A stretch of 64,000 bases of DNA from Baylisascaris procyonis (lineage: Eukaryota > Nematoda > Chromadorea > Rhabditida > Ascarididae), in the NCBI GenBank assembly GCA_037389465.1, contig JAZARR010000280.1, positions 124,001 to 188,000 on the forward strand. Direction: 5' to 3'. The translations under genes and the position numbers were made by a program. Shown one piece after another: positions 14,001 through 25,900 of this stretch. Position 1 is the first letter of the stretch. Every line of letters begins with the position of its first letter. Under the pieces are notes generated by a model that did not search any database, was not told the DNA's origin, and worked only from the letters and a program-made list of their open reading frames with translations.

Positions 14001-14546
14001 CACCCACATTGTCTTTTCTACACCATTCTCTCTTCTCTCTGTCTCTCTCTTTGTAAATAACTCTTGTAGTGTTACTATTAATATAAAATTCCTTTTTGAA
14101 TTTATAGTGAAGTTTAGGGTATATGGAGTACTGAATAGTCTTTGTGAAAGTTTCCAGCCATAAAATTTATAAACTAAAGCAAACAAATGAGCTTCCTTCT
14201 TGTGCTTCCTCATTCGTAAAGGTTATGATGATGCGCCAAATTACCTTAACATTCCTCTCCTTCCTGCTCTAAACATTTCCTTTATTCATTTGTTTCTGAT
14301 AGTGCAATTGTATTTATGAATTTGGATGATCAAATTATTTATAAATGAATTGATATGGTGGTTTTTTAGGCGTTTTTACCTCTCAGTATAATCTGATAGA
14401 CGAGTGCAGTTGTGTAGATATTCCATTTTCAGTTCTATGTGGATGATTGTCTAATAGGGACGTACGCACACAGGATGGGTCCACGAGGCATCGACAAGCT
14501 TTGCATTGACGGCGATATTGAACTGCAAGGAGTTCATTTGAAATAG
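8014..14546 (+). CDS. Tandem-repeat (two-domain) galectin, eight exons
   Basis: Exons: 8014-8100, 8676-8754, 9177-9330, 9992-10070, 11189-11311, 12632-12787, 13253-13381 and 14433-14546. They join in frame to 921 bases (306 aa). Residues 1-29 form a basic leader without a signal peptide, as usual for galectins, which leave cells by a non-classical route. CRD1 is about residues 30-174 and CRD2 about 175-306. CRD2 keeps most sugar contacts: FRFNPR at 217-222 (Arg218 where His is usual, Asn220, Arg222), VRN at 229-231, and W238-G-V-E241-E-K243 (Lys for the usual Arg). CRD1 has lost the HxNxR contact (LRADI instead) but keeps Trp105 and Glu108. Expected role: beta-galactoside or nematode-glycan binding, mainly through CRD2. 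All internal exons have GT-AG borders. The closest C. elegans lec gene cannot be assigned by eye. Confidence 0.9.
10305..10880 (+). repeat. Degenerate minisatellite in galectin intron 4
   Basis: About 20 diverged copies of a unit of roughly 23-28 bp follow one another. The unit pairs a purine-rich half (like GACAAGAACA) with a pyrimidine-rich half (like GTATGTCTTTCTTA). The half-repeats recur with TTCTTAAG-like junctions, which gives local dyad symmetry and produces spurious Lys/Phe-rich open frames on both strands. Confidence 0.7.
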
Positions 14547-15105
14547 TAGTCTCTTTTTATAGAGTTGTCAGATTGGTGAGACAGTACTCATTTGGACAGT
14601 GAAATTCATACTGCTTGAATGCCTAATTGCACCTTTCAATGCGTTTTGCTCGTTGATGCGTTTCAATGGTTTTCATTAAATATATACTGCTTAGTAATGA
14701 AAAAGTAATCGAATCAAGCTTTGAGAGAAAGCCGATTCCTAAAGAGTACGAATTTCATTGACCGTTAGTTATTCTCATTCGTTATATTCTACAAAACTGC
14801 GAATTTGATTGAAATGCATTTAATGTATCAGTTAGAGTGCCTTAAAGGTTGATTCAACACTGCAATTTTGATTGCTCAGTCAAAAACATCTTCAAATTTT
14901 ACTTAAATAAGCAAATGAGGCTATTTCTTATTGTGAAGTAATGTTTGCATGCGGCGTAGGAATATTGAATTCTTCATATGCACTTGAAACTAAACCAATC
15001 GATTACCTATGTTCATAAAAAACCACTTTCATAAATGTTGGGATGTCGGGTATTTAGTCTACGGGAATGTGGTCCATACATCTAATATCATTGGATAAAT
15101 GGACG

Positions 15106-15180
15106 TAGACCGGATTTGGACCAAGTATTCATGGACCAAATGTTCGTGGACAAGGTTTCTGCAGACCAAATGTTCATGGA
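15106..15180 (+). repeat. 15-bp tandem repeat, four clear copies plus one degenerate
   Basis: Four head-to-tail 15-mers fill 15121-15180, for example CCAAATGTTCGTGGA and CCAAATGTTCATGGA. A fifth, diverged copy precedes them. One forward frame reads as a pentapeptide repeat (PNVHG-like), but it has no start or splice context. Confidence 0.75.
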
Positions 15181-18100
15181 TCAGTGCCCTTTTTTCCGTT
15201 CAGTTTGTTTGTTGAAGCTTAGGCCTGCATATACAGCAATAGGCTAACACGTGCCTTCTTCAAGGCTCCAAAGTAATCTCTATATTTGTTCAGTGTTAAT
15301 CTCTTTTCCGCACTTATTAAGCGATTTATGATGATTTGATGTTAACAAATGGCGAATCGATGATAGCATTCATTTGAATATTAGCAATCGATCAGTCAGC
15401 AAATAATGGAGGGTATCGGATTTTGAATTTTGTATTAAGCACTCTTCTTAGGCTTACGACTTGCTGCACCTTTCCACTTTCCTCTTTTCTTCTCTTTATT
15501 CCGTTCATTTATTTTTGTACTAGACGAACACTAATTGCGTACAAATAAGCGAACTATTCTGTTCAGAGTTATACTGGTTTTGTAGATATATGCAGATTTG
15601 AAAGAAAAAGTTACCAATATTTATGCCAAAGAATTTGTCCACTCCAACCATAAAGAAAATAAATTGGAAAATGGGTCATCCATCTTTAATGGAGAAAAAT
15701 TAAAAAATTATAGCATAAGCTAGTATCGGTCCATTATAGGACATTACGATCCTTTGCGCTCCCCTTTTAAGCGTTACGTTTATGACTACTGATCTTTGAA
15801 TGTTACCATATTGCTGACAAATATATCGCTTTGTATAGAATATTTTCATTCCATTTCTCTCTTCAGTTATTATGTTTCATTCTTTATAAATTCTCCTTAA
15901 AGTACAGTTGATTTATGTGCATAACAAAACATAAGCATATCGTCACACCAAAAATCATTTATGCAGAGAATGTAGAATGGGACCATTTTGTCAAGTTCAC
16001 GCAGCAGATTCAATATGGCTCACTCCCTCCATCGCCTTTACCTCTCTTTACATCCTCTAAGTAAGGAAGCAATTCTAGTTTAGGCATCTTCCGCCCATTA
16101 TTATATCTCACCCCTCCTCTGCTCCGTTTTCTTGGTGCTGGTGAATTATTCCTTTCCATATATGCCCGCTGCAGGAAATCACTTGATGGTAATTACTGCT
16201 GCATACGTTCCTGACGAACCTTATGAAATTAATGGGAAATAAATATTGTCCCCATCTACCTGTTCTAATCCATTAAATAAATATTTGCATAAAAAACATT
16301 CAACCGATCGAGTTGTCTTTAATTGGGTTGCCAATCGAATTTACATATTTAAAGAGTCAATTCAGTGATTGCTGACTTACTTTGTCAGGTAGCAAACAGA
16401 TTTGCACGTTAAGTCCGTTTGACTGCTTCGGAATACGCCTTCGTATTTGCGATTTGTACACATTGCCGGGATGATCTGTTGTGGATATTGATTTATCGTT
16501 GATATTTTTATGATGAGAGGACGACGACATCTACTGTTTCGACGCTTTTTCAAAACTTTGCTGCAAATTAGACAAAAATATTACACTTTTTCAATAATAT
16601 TAAGAGAAAAATTGCAAGAAATTTGACGGTTTTTGAAGGACTACACAAGGTACATTTAAGTTTATGAGTTTTCAATATAGATATAAGAGTAAAGCACAAG
16701 ATGCACTCAAGTATTTGAATATATAAATATTCAAATACAAAGAATGAACGTTTGCATCGAAGGCACACTTGTGAGTGCTGTACGAAATAGGTAAGCTTCG
16801 CTAGGATATTCTCTCGAGGTGATGGAAGCCACAAAGCTGATCCAGATGAGATCATCCCACAACATCGACAAAATCAAAAAAGCGGTATACATCCTCTGCA
16901 AAAATTATTCAGTCATCTAATAACCACTCGCTAGTCACATACATATGTCATTTTAATGTCGGAAGTCATTTTCTCAAGAACGAATTCAACGGACAAGTTG
17001 AATGTGAATTATTTATAAAATATGGCATATCTGGTGGAAGCTCCTAAAGAGTCGATTAAATGAAGATGATTCAAGAATGGGAAATTCCTCAGAAGTTTTA
17101 TATTCTTTGGAGTCAAATTAAATCAGTTCAATTCTTAAGTATGGTACAAACAATACAGCTTTAAATATCACACGAACACAAAGCCATAAAGCCAAAAACA
17201 GTAAAAGGTAATGGAAATAAACAACGGTTGCAAGCAGGTAAAACGCATTCAACATCCGTAGACGAACTCCCGACCGAGCTTTGAAGTAAGAACCAATTTT
17301 GCCTTATCCGTAGTATCTAGTCGGTAAATAAAGTACGACATTACTCTTGAACAAATTCCCACCTCTATTAGAAACTTTAAAGAGAAATTTATGACGATGC
17401 GTTCGTGAAGTAGTTCTCGTCGATGGCAGAAACAATGCTGCTTTTGAATGTAACTAAGCTTAATATCAATTTTAAAGATTCCTGTAAGACGTGTTCAATA
17501 AGCTGCAAAGTGTTTGTATCGAACAAGCAAAATCTTTTGCAGTACCCTTTATTTCGAATTTCGCACTTTTAGAGTCATTCAAATTTAAAAACGTTGAGGC
17601 CTTCACAATGGGTCGATTAACTTAGCAGTACAAGAGACAAGTTTCCAGCAGTGTATTGGGGTAGTGGCTTTACCTAAATTCTGTAAGCTCTAACCTGTGT
17701 CTCAAGCACAAGGTTTAAAAACATTTCAGTATTTAACAAATGCCACTTGCACGGCCTTCCAAGTGTTCCTTTCAAATCGAACGTTCCAGTCGATCAAAAT
17801 CTCTAATTCTCGAACATCGTATTTGCAATTCCCGTCGCAGTTGAATTCAGGAATTTTCCCACAAAGATGAACAATCATAGTTTTGTTTTCCGCCATGGCA
17901 CTTGCTCTACTTTTGACCTCTTTAATTTAATGCAAAAACGATAAGATTTCATCGGCATTAAGAGCATCAATATTATTATACTTTTGACATTATTAGCAAC
18001 CGTCTAAATTTTAACGCAAGAATAGAAGAACTGAATAGAACCCTTGAGCAATAATAGAAATAATTGGATAAAATTCATAAAAATACTGCTCAATAATCAA

Positions 18101-18982
18101 TTGGCAATTGCCGAGTTATCGGAGAAAATATGCAGCCATGTGAGAAGATTGCTTCAATGTTATTAGCAAAGAGCTTAGTCGTGACTCTACTTAAATTAAC
18201 ACTATTGAAGGTCGATCCCTATAAGTACAATCGATAGACAACATTTCCGTCTATATTGAGGAAGCAGTCATTAATCGATATAATAAACTGCAAGAAAGAG
18301 TATATTTTCAATATAAAAATAAATTGTTTCTCAGAATTAATTGTGAGTACAGTCACGTGAAATGAGTGTAGACAGAGTGTTGCAGTAGAGAGAGAATTTT
18401 GCAAGTTCTTACCGATTATAATTAGAGCAAAGAGAAACTATATGTTATGCCTTAGAATACCCCTTCTTGGCATTCACTTCCCATTAGGAAATGAAATCGA
18501 TATTTTTGCATTCGTAAATTAGTTTTCTTTATTTCGATGACTTTGAAGAATGCTGTGTCTGGCAAAGAAATATTTCTTTCGCAGATTATGTATGATCAAA
18601 CGGTACGGAATATAACCAAATTTTTTGAGTTGATATGATGGGCAACTTCGTTCATTGGCTTAGCTTATCATCAGTATATCTATATTTGAGAGGTGTGATG
18701 AATAATTGCTAAATAACATATTAATTGACGGTGTTTGCTTAGAAATGCTAGCAGCGACGTTGGTAACCTTCAAACTGTGATCGGCACAACCAATAGCCTC
18801 GCTATTTTCCATTTTTGATTATGGACAATGGGCTTAAGCTTAGATTTACCATCGTCAAATTCATCCGTTTAATTTCTGATCACCTATCTTCCACGATTAA
18901 AGGATGAGCGGATGGAAAATGCAAAGTTTTGTGTGTACAACCGGTTGTATGTCACACGGTGGCACTACATGAGTGAAACTCA

Positions 18983-19008
18983 TGATATGATATGATATGA
19001 TATGATAT
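18983..19008. repeat. (ATATG)n microsatellite
   Basis: Five perfect ATATG units in a row. Confidence 0.8.
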
Positions 19009-19259
19009 CAACATCACATTTTATTGTATAAGTGAAGGAGTTTTATAGAAATATGCATCACACCTGCAACAAATGGAATATGGTAGTATCATTGTTGCAC
19101 CACATGAATTTCGAAGGAATATTCCGGTAAGGCGGGATTATAAAAAATAAGAACATGATTCACAGTGACCTCATTTTATCACATAGCATCACCCAATTCC
19201 ATTAGAAAAACGTTCAGCCTAAATGTGTTTTTGAGAATTTATACTTTATTGGTATATAC

Positions 19260-19261
<2 letters not shown>

Positions 19262-19334
<73 letters not shown>
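19262..19334. repeat. (AT)n microsatellite, about 36 units
   Basis: An uninterrupted alternating TA run of about 73 bases. It generates the Tyr-Ile open frames on both strands here, which are not genes. Confidence 0.95.
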
Positions 19335-19335
<1 letters not shown>

Positions 19336-19904
19336 AAGCATGTGTGAATTTTGCTGCTGACAAGCCCAAAATAAGCTCAGTTGTATCTCTCGAAAACTGA
19401 AACAAAAGTGCATACTTATGCACGATTTTCTCTTCTTAACTAGTCGATTTATTAGAAATAAGATAAAAATTATGGGTAAAGGCACATTCATCTGTCACGT
19501 TTTCACAGTTTCGTAAGAAGTTTTTTATTCGATGTAATTTAGGAAATTCATAGGGGAGGGAAAGAGGATGTGCTAAAAGGCTCATAAGAGGTTATATTCC
19601 CTGAATGTAATAAGCTCGCAAGAGCTCATTGGCCATAGATCAGAACTTACCAGAAATTGACGAATGGAATTGAAAGTGGATGGATGCATTGTGCTGTCAT
19701 CTTTTCTCAGTTGTTATATTCGCGTTCGATGCATTCTTTATTGATTGTCGTTTAATTCCTAACTGTGAATATGACTGCATCAGGTGGCTTTATTTACCTA
19801 TCATTATTAATACTCATATAGATCAAGCATCAGTGATCACATACATCAGTGATCATATTTAAGACCCTTCGAAGGGGTTCCATCCGAGAGTATTTTCTTT
19901 TTTC

Positions 19905-20090
19905 CAAAGTTTGCACTACCCGCATGGCCGCTTCGTTTTCAAATTGTAAAGAAGTCGGCGAATCGAAATAATCTCCTCAATGCATTTACTTTTCCTACTG
20001 TTTCCAACCGGAATTCCTTATTATGTCGTGTGGTTACAACTTTTCGCATTGTAACTGCTGGGTAAGGTGCTAAAGAGCCAACCCGAGATA
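19905..20090 (+). repeat. Partial copy of foldback-element interior
   Basis: This stretch is a diverged direct repeat of 22107-22255. Both contain AGTCGGCGAATCGAAATAAT, a CTACTGTTTCCAACCG run and GTGTGGTTACAAC in the same order and spacing. It lies outside the inverted-repeat element, so it is a separate fragment of the same family. Confidence 0.7.
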
Positions 20091-20159
20091 TCTACTTGTG
20101 ATCTAACACCATAGTGATCATACTTACTCGTATAGTTGGTTCTCGTTCACTGTTCTAAA

Positions 20160-20450
20160 TGTTGCCATTGATCGACTTATATGCATATGCTTTTAAGCTG
20201 CCCCAGGCGATATCTGAGGCCTATATAAATCGGGCTTCAGGCCGTTTGGTGTCAGTCTTTATTCAGCGTCCGCCTTTCTTCAATCGTTCTTCGTCCCTGG
20301 TTCTTCTCGGCTTGAAGGCAGTGGTGCTCCAGACTAAACGACTCGACTATCTCCCTTGTGCCTTCGCACATTATCGAGACGGTTGTCCGTTGTGCCATTT
20401 GCACATAGTCGGCCTCCCTCAACGTCGCCGTTGCCAGTCACAACAGTAAA
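20160..20450 (+). other. Promoter- or LTR-like segment of unknown origin
   Basis: This block is GC-richer than its surroundings. It has a TATA box (TATATAAA, about 20222-20229) and could be read as TGTTGCC...CACAACA, an LTR-like TG/CA pair. It also carries an open frame of 96 codons with no recognisable domain. No primer-binding site or polypurine tract is next to it. A solo LTR is a possibility only. Confidence 0.2.
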
Positions 20451-20887
20451 TATACGATGCCTCCATCCCTCATTATCTCTGCTACTCCTTTTTCTCCTTT
20501 ATTGGGTTTTAAACGCATTGATGCATGCTCTGTTTACGTATTTATTTTGTCGGAGACATGTTAAGTGCTTCTTTATTGTAAAATATAAATGTTTTTGTTA
20601 TTCGTTGTGTTATATCATCACAAATAACATCATTAAATATCATATTCCTCACTACAACAATATGTCACAAAGTTTCATAAATGGATTATTTCTGCGTTAA
20701 TGTGTTCATCCTCATCACAATACTGTCATCCTAGATAATAATCGAAATACTAAGCAGTGAAGGTTTATAGCCAATATTCCGTTGCAACAATTGACATTTA
20801 CGAAAAGTTTTACCCTCTATGGAAAATCTAAAAGAGGTAGCGCTAAAATTAATTGAACCCCGTGGGCAAATTAATACGGTGAGGGTA

Positions 20888-21525
20888 ACATTAGCCACAA
20901 GCGCAGGCGCAAGAGAGAGATAGAGAGAGACCGCGCGCGTCTTCACCGAGCGACGCGGCACTGGTCACTCTGAAAAAAATCGTCATAATAAATGCGAAAA
21001 TATACAGTAAGAAAAGGAGCTTCGAACAACAGATTTCAACATATTCGAAAGAGCATTAAAAGCTCTATCAGAATCAAAAATAATCTCGGACAAAAACAAG
21101 GACTTTTCTATAAGATCGATCATTTATATGACGTGCAATTGAGGAAAATTGCATGGTCATCGATAAATCAGGGCCTATAACTCTATAAAGCAACAAGATT
21201 TTGGAAGAGTGACTAGACACATTCGAAAGAACATTAAAAGCTCTATCAGAGAAGAGTGACTAGGTACATTCGAAGGAGCATTAAAAGCTCTGTCAGAATC
21301 AAAAATAATCTCGGATAAAAACAAGAACTTTTCTATAAGATCGATTTTTATATGACGTGCAACTGATATAATTTGCAGTGTAGCCTTATTCGTTATCTCA
21401 TACGTTATAGTTACATTTATGACGTTGTTCTTAATGAAGAACTCAATTCATGACACACCTTGACGATTTAATGAATTGACAAAATCATTCGTAAATTACA
21501 TTAAACTCGTTGCGGCTCCCTATGA
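20888..21525 (+). repeat. Left inverted-repeat arm of foldback element
   Basis: It runs from the block with TTAGCCACAAG through the paired subrepeats to AAACTCGTTGCGGCT. Its order is the mirror of the right arm. Confidence 0.7.
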
Positions 21526-22249
21526 ATGCATCTTTCATGCGATTGTTACGTGCAGCATTATGAATTCTTGAATTCGACACTTATGGGTTTCCTTCGTTTC
21601 ATTTCTTTCCTATATAGGCATACTGATATGTAAGTTCGCTTGATGACAGAAAAGCCAACCGGCGCATTCAGCATACGGTTAAATGCATTGTCATATGTTG
21701 ATTGCATAAAACATAGGTAAATTGCACGTATGGCAAGTGCTTCTTCTAGACGTTATTCAGCCATTCTAGATTAGTGGTTCGAAACGAGTGTTCTTGATAA
21801 CCCCATCTTCTTCCTCATCTCCTCTACATCCTGGAACTGGCTTTATAGCTATAGTTGTGCTCCTCAATGTAAGCAGTCGTTTCACTGCTTACATTGAAGG
21901 TTCCCTTTGTAAGCACTTGTGGTCCGCTGCCATGTAAATTTCAACGTTTTTCCAGTTGGAAGGTTCATGCGCTTTCGAATCGCTTTTCCCTTCTCAATCC
22001 TGACGGGTCTATGTCGGAAAGCAAGCGTTGCATGCAATCAGCGTAGGTCGTAGAGAGCGATTCGATTTAACCACATGCTGAATCCGTCGGTTGGCTTTTC
22101 TGTCATCAAGTTTGCACTATCCATATCCGTATGCACAAATTGTAAGGAAGTCGGCGAATCGAAATAATCTCCAATGCATTTACTTTTCCTACTGTTTCCA
22201 ACCGAATTCTTACTGTGTGGTTACAACTCGCATTGTAAGTTGGGTTCAT

Positions 22250-22825
22250 AAGAAGCCACAACGAGTTTAATGTAATTTATGAATGATTTTCTCAATTCAT
22301 TAAATGGTCAAGGTATGTCATGAATTGAGCTCTTCATTAAGAACAATGTCATAAATGCACAACTATAACGCATGAGATAATGGATAAGGCGATACTGCAA
22401 TTTATGTCAGATGCACTGCATATAAAAAATCGATCTTATAGAAAAGTTCTTGTTTTTATCCGAGATTATTTTTGATTCTGATAGAGCTTTCAATGTTCTT
22501 TCGAATGTACCTAGCCACTCTTCCCAAATCTTGTTCCTTTATACAGTTATAGGCCCTCATTTATCGATGACCATGCAATTTTCCTCAATTGCACGTCATA
22601 TAAAAAATCGATCTTATAGAAAAGTTCTTGTTTTCGTCCGAGATTATTTTTGATTCTGATAGAGCTTTTAGTGCTCTTTCGAATGTGTCGAAATCTGTTC
22701 TTCGAATCTCGTTTCCTTACTGTATATTTTCACATTTGTTGCGGCGATTTATTTCAGAGTGGCAGTGCCGCGCCGCTCGCTGAAGACGCGCGCGGTCTCC
22801 CTCCATCTCTTTTTGGCTAAGTGCG
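22250..22825 (-). repeat. Right inverted-repeat arm of foldback element
   Basis: It starts with AAGCCACAACGAGTTT and ends with TTTTTGGCTAAGTGC, matching the left arm in reverse complement with small indels. It is about 60 bp shorter, mainly because the left arm carries an additional partial subrepeat near 21219-21248. Confidence 0.7.
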
Positions 22826-22889
22826 CCGACCCCATTAATATACCTGTATAATATTACACAATCGAGGGGTTGCCTCATGCAAGTACTGA

Positions 22890-22936
22890 TATTGGGGGGG
22901 GGGGGGAGGGAGGAAGGGGAGGGGGAGGAAGTAGGG
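22890..22936 (+). repeat. G-rich tract with quadruplex potential
   Basis: A run of about 14 consecutive G residues is followed by GGGAGG, GGGGAGGGGG and TAGGGG. At least four G-runs lie within 45 bases on the plus strand. Confidence 0.8.
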
Positions 22937-25900
22937 GTGACTCAGCGAAGTTGGGTTGAGGTTTAACTTACTCATCAAGAATCGAACTGTGTGTCCCTGA
23001 CATATAAATGATTCGGCGGGTGGGAGGAGAGAAAAGGCAATCAGGAAAGACATTCTTTAACCTTAAAGTTTGTTACTCTAATTTGACTACAGCATACAAG
23101 CGATGATGAGGCATTCATTGTCGATTGGCATGTTTAGATGCACATTTGGATATGCGTAACGAATTGAACACATTGGGCAAGTATGTTTTATTACTATGAA
23201 AATGTTTGAATATACAGGAGTGTTGAGTTTAATAATCTAAAGAAGGGAATAGTTGCTGGGTTAAATTGAATTTTGATGGAGAAAAAATAAATAATATTTT
23301 ATCAATAAGTTTGAATCTTTTTTGATTTCTTAGCAAAAAACAACAAAACTCAAATAATTCAACATTTGCCGATTATGTTAGTACATTTGCTGATTACGTT
23401 AGTACAACACCTTTTTAATGGACACTTCCGATGCATGTGCGTTTAACTTCACACATTTATTCGCAGTCAATATTCCCTTCTACCCCGCCGATTTCATTTC
23501 CTCTCTGTGCATTTCACTCGCTTAGTGACGTCGCCTCTTTGTAGGTGTACTTGCTTATAAGTATATTTGACTCCCTATCTGCACAGTAGCTGGGTGGTGG
23601 TAAAATTTCACGTCTATGCGGTCTGTGTGTCCGTCTGTACGTTCGGTAGTACGTACGTGTTCGTATTTGTATGTATGTATGTCGGTTGGTGCAATAATTG
23701 AAACTCACTAGCTATTAGGGTAGAGGGTGAAATTTGATCGCTATAACCTAGATCATTGTATGGTATTCCCTAACTTTGTTATGTTTGATTAGGTTATTGA
23801 AGTCAAAAAATTCGAAAAAAATTGGCGATTGGAAATTGTTGTGCTGCTGGTTGAATGTGAACCAAAAAAATTTATTGATTCAGCATGCGTATACTCTTCG
23901 ATTGTGTGGACAACCGCTACCTTATTTTGGTTGAAGTATAAAAGTGCATACGTTTTGAGGCATATTCACAAAATTTTCAGTCCTTATTTCTGGTTAAGAT
24001 TTTATTTTTTCTTCCTTTTCCCTTCTCACACTTCAATATATTTGCTGGTCTATTTATCGTTTGTGATGCATGGTAAGTTGTGAGGAATATGTGAAGCGTT
24101 TTTTCAGAATTTTTAGGTTTACTCTAAGACGAAATATATATTGCCATTTTGAATACCAATAAGTAACCCGCAGTTTTCAGCACGATCACTTGTTTCGTTG
24201 TGATGGTGCAAACTTCTTTCTGAGCGCTTAAAGAAGGCCTGTAACTTCAGTTCACATTCCTTGTGCTCTTCGTCTTGGCTTCAGTTTCGGATTTTCTGCG
24301 ACCGTGGCAAACAACAACGTTCGCCGTGCATTATGCAGGGATGTTTTTAGGCAATCTACATAGCAATGCTAGTTATCACGCTTCCGTTCGAGGGTTACTA
24401 CCTTGTGGACCAGCCTCGACCAGGATGACCTTCCGAGGTTAATCTCGACGAGTTGCAGTGTTTTACGTAGGCTTTTTTACATAAAACACAATCCATTGGT
24501 CAGCACACTTGGATGTGCGCACCCTGCGGGCGCGAACTCTTTCCATGACCTTGGAAAGGTCCGAAAATCAGGGCATTAGATACTAACGAATTATAGAAAA
24601 ATCTTTTTGATCTAGTAAACGTCTGCCAATAAGTCTTCGGCAGCCGTTTTTTTTTTTGGTTGTTTGGAAGATGTTGTCACGAGAACGAGGCAGCGCCAGC
24701 GGGTAAAAGCAAAAGAAGAGCAGCAGGCCGAGGCGAAGAATTATCGAATGCAGAAAAGACAGTGCTCAGTTGTGCACTGAAAAAGGCAATGTTCGATATT
24801 GGGTAGGATGTTGTGGGGTTTTCCATTACGAGCTGCTCTCAAACATCAGCTGGTTACCCGGAAACTTACAGAATTGCATCCGCGCGTGAAGAAACTTTTC
24901 ATTCTACAAGATAACATGAGGCACTATATCGCCAGAGAGGCCAAGCTTGCCGTACTGACCATCAGTTGCGGAAGGAAGAAACAAGGAGTGGAAGTTTTTA
25001 AGGTTGACACATTTTCAGCGGTGTCCTCAAATATGAAAATCTAACGTCGAGGGAGCTGGAAAGAACGAGGAATGGACGCCGTTTAATGTCTGTTGATAAA
25101 ATTATCTCCTTCATCCCTCTCCCACTATTCTAAATTTTCCGTGGTTCCCTTTGCAGCCATTATTAAGCCGTAAAATCGGCGCTTCCATCATATGAAAGTT
25201 AGTGCAACGTTTCTACCTATGCATCGTTATCATTATGCGACATGTCTCTTATAGATCATAAATGCCTCTCATTTTTCAGTTTTTATGCTCGTTGGCATTT
25301 TATGAGAACGGTGGGTGAAGATTGGAACGATGGCTGAGTGCCGATTGTAAATCGAGGATCACTTCTTGCGAAGGCAACAATTATGGATGAAAATGTTTAC
25401 ACGCATGAAGTGCAACTGATATTTCGATGTTCAGTTTGTAATGAAGCAAAATGTTAGTTAATTACATGGTCAATCTTAGAGGTACAATGTAGTCAGGATG
25501 GAAAGAGTGTATTGCGTTGCTGTGGTAAGAGAAGATGTAGAGGTGAGCGAGGTTGGGGGGAGATCAGCATGACTGTTTCATTTTCTACTGCTTTATTTCT
25601 CATAGCACTTAATTTATGTTCGAACTTCCAGCACACCGTCTACAGGTTGCTGAGTGCAAGTTTATGTCCCTACTGGGGTATTGCCAGATTGGAATTGCCC
25701 TCTAGAGTTGTTTTTCATTTCATTTTATTTTGTTAAGCTAAAATGTTATGACGAATCGATGTAATACGATGCTTTCATTGCACAATCTGATTGTCGCAGA
25801 GTGCTAATTTCTTTATTGCTCTGAAATGGGAGATTACTTCATTAACTTGAGCAGTATGGATACGCAGTTGTGCGATCACTCTTCACTAGCACTGGTTCTT

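Larger units (their letters stand above)
14547..19904. other. Gene-free interval downstream of galectin
   Basis: No supported exon was found. It contains a 15-bp tandem repeat (15121-15180), an (ATATG)n run (18983-19008) and a long (AT)n run (19262-19334). The galectin 3' UTR must lie in the first few hundred bases, but no convincing AATAAA is close to the stop. Confidence 0.55.
20888..22825. mobile_element. Foldback element with very long terminal inverted repeats
   Basis: The left arm (about 20888-21525) is closely matched by the reverse complement of the right arm (about 22250-22825). The outermost shared block includes GACCGCGCGCGTCTTCA in the left arm and its complement at about 22780-22800. 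The match resumes in the interior: AGAAAAGCCAACCG near 21650 pairs with CGGTTGGCTTTTCT near 22090. Each arm contains internal direct subrepeats of about 100 bp (left 21042-21140 and 21268-21364; right 22411-22510 and 22595-22690) centred on TAATCTCGGA and TATAAGATCGAT. No transposase frame is present, so this would be a non-autonomous foldback or giant MITE-like element. Target duplications could not be fixed. Confidence 0.75.

Noticed and set aside
19165..19491. Tyr-Ile repeat open frames on both strands
   Set aside because: They are generated by the (AT)n microsatellite.
20159..20449. 96-codon plus-strand frame
   Set aside because: No domain or start context. The TATA-containing block is listed as a possible LTR instead.
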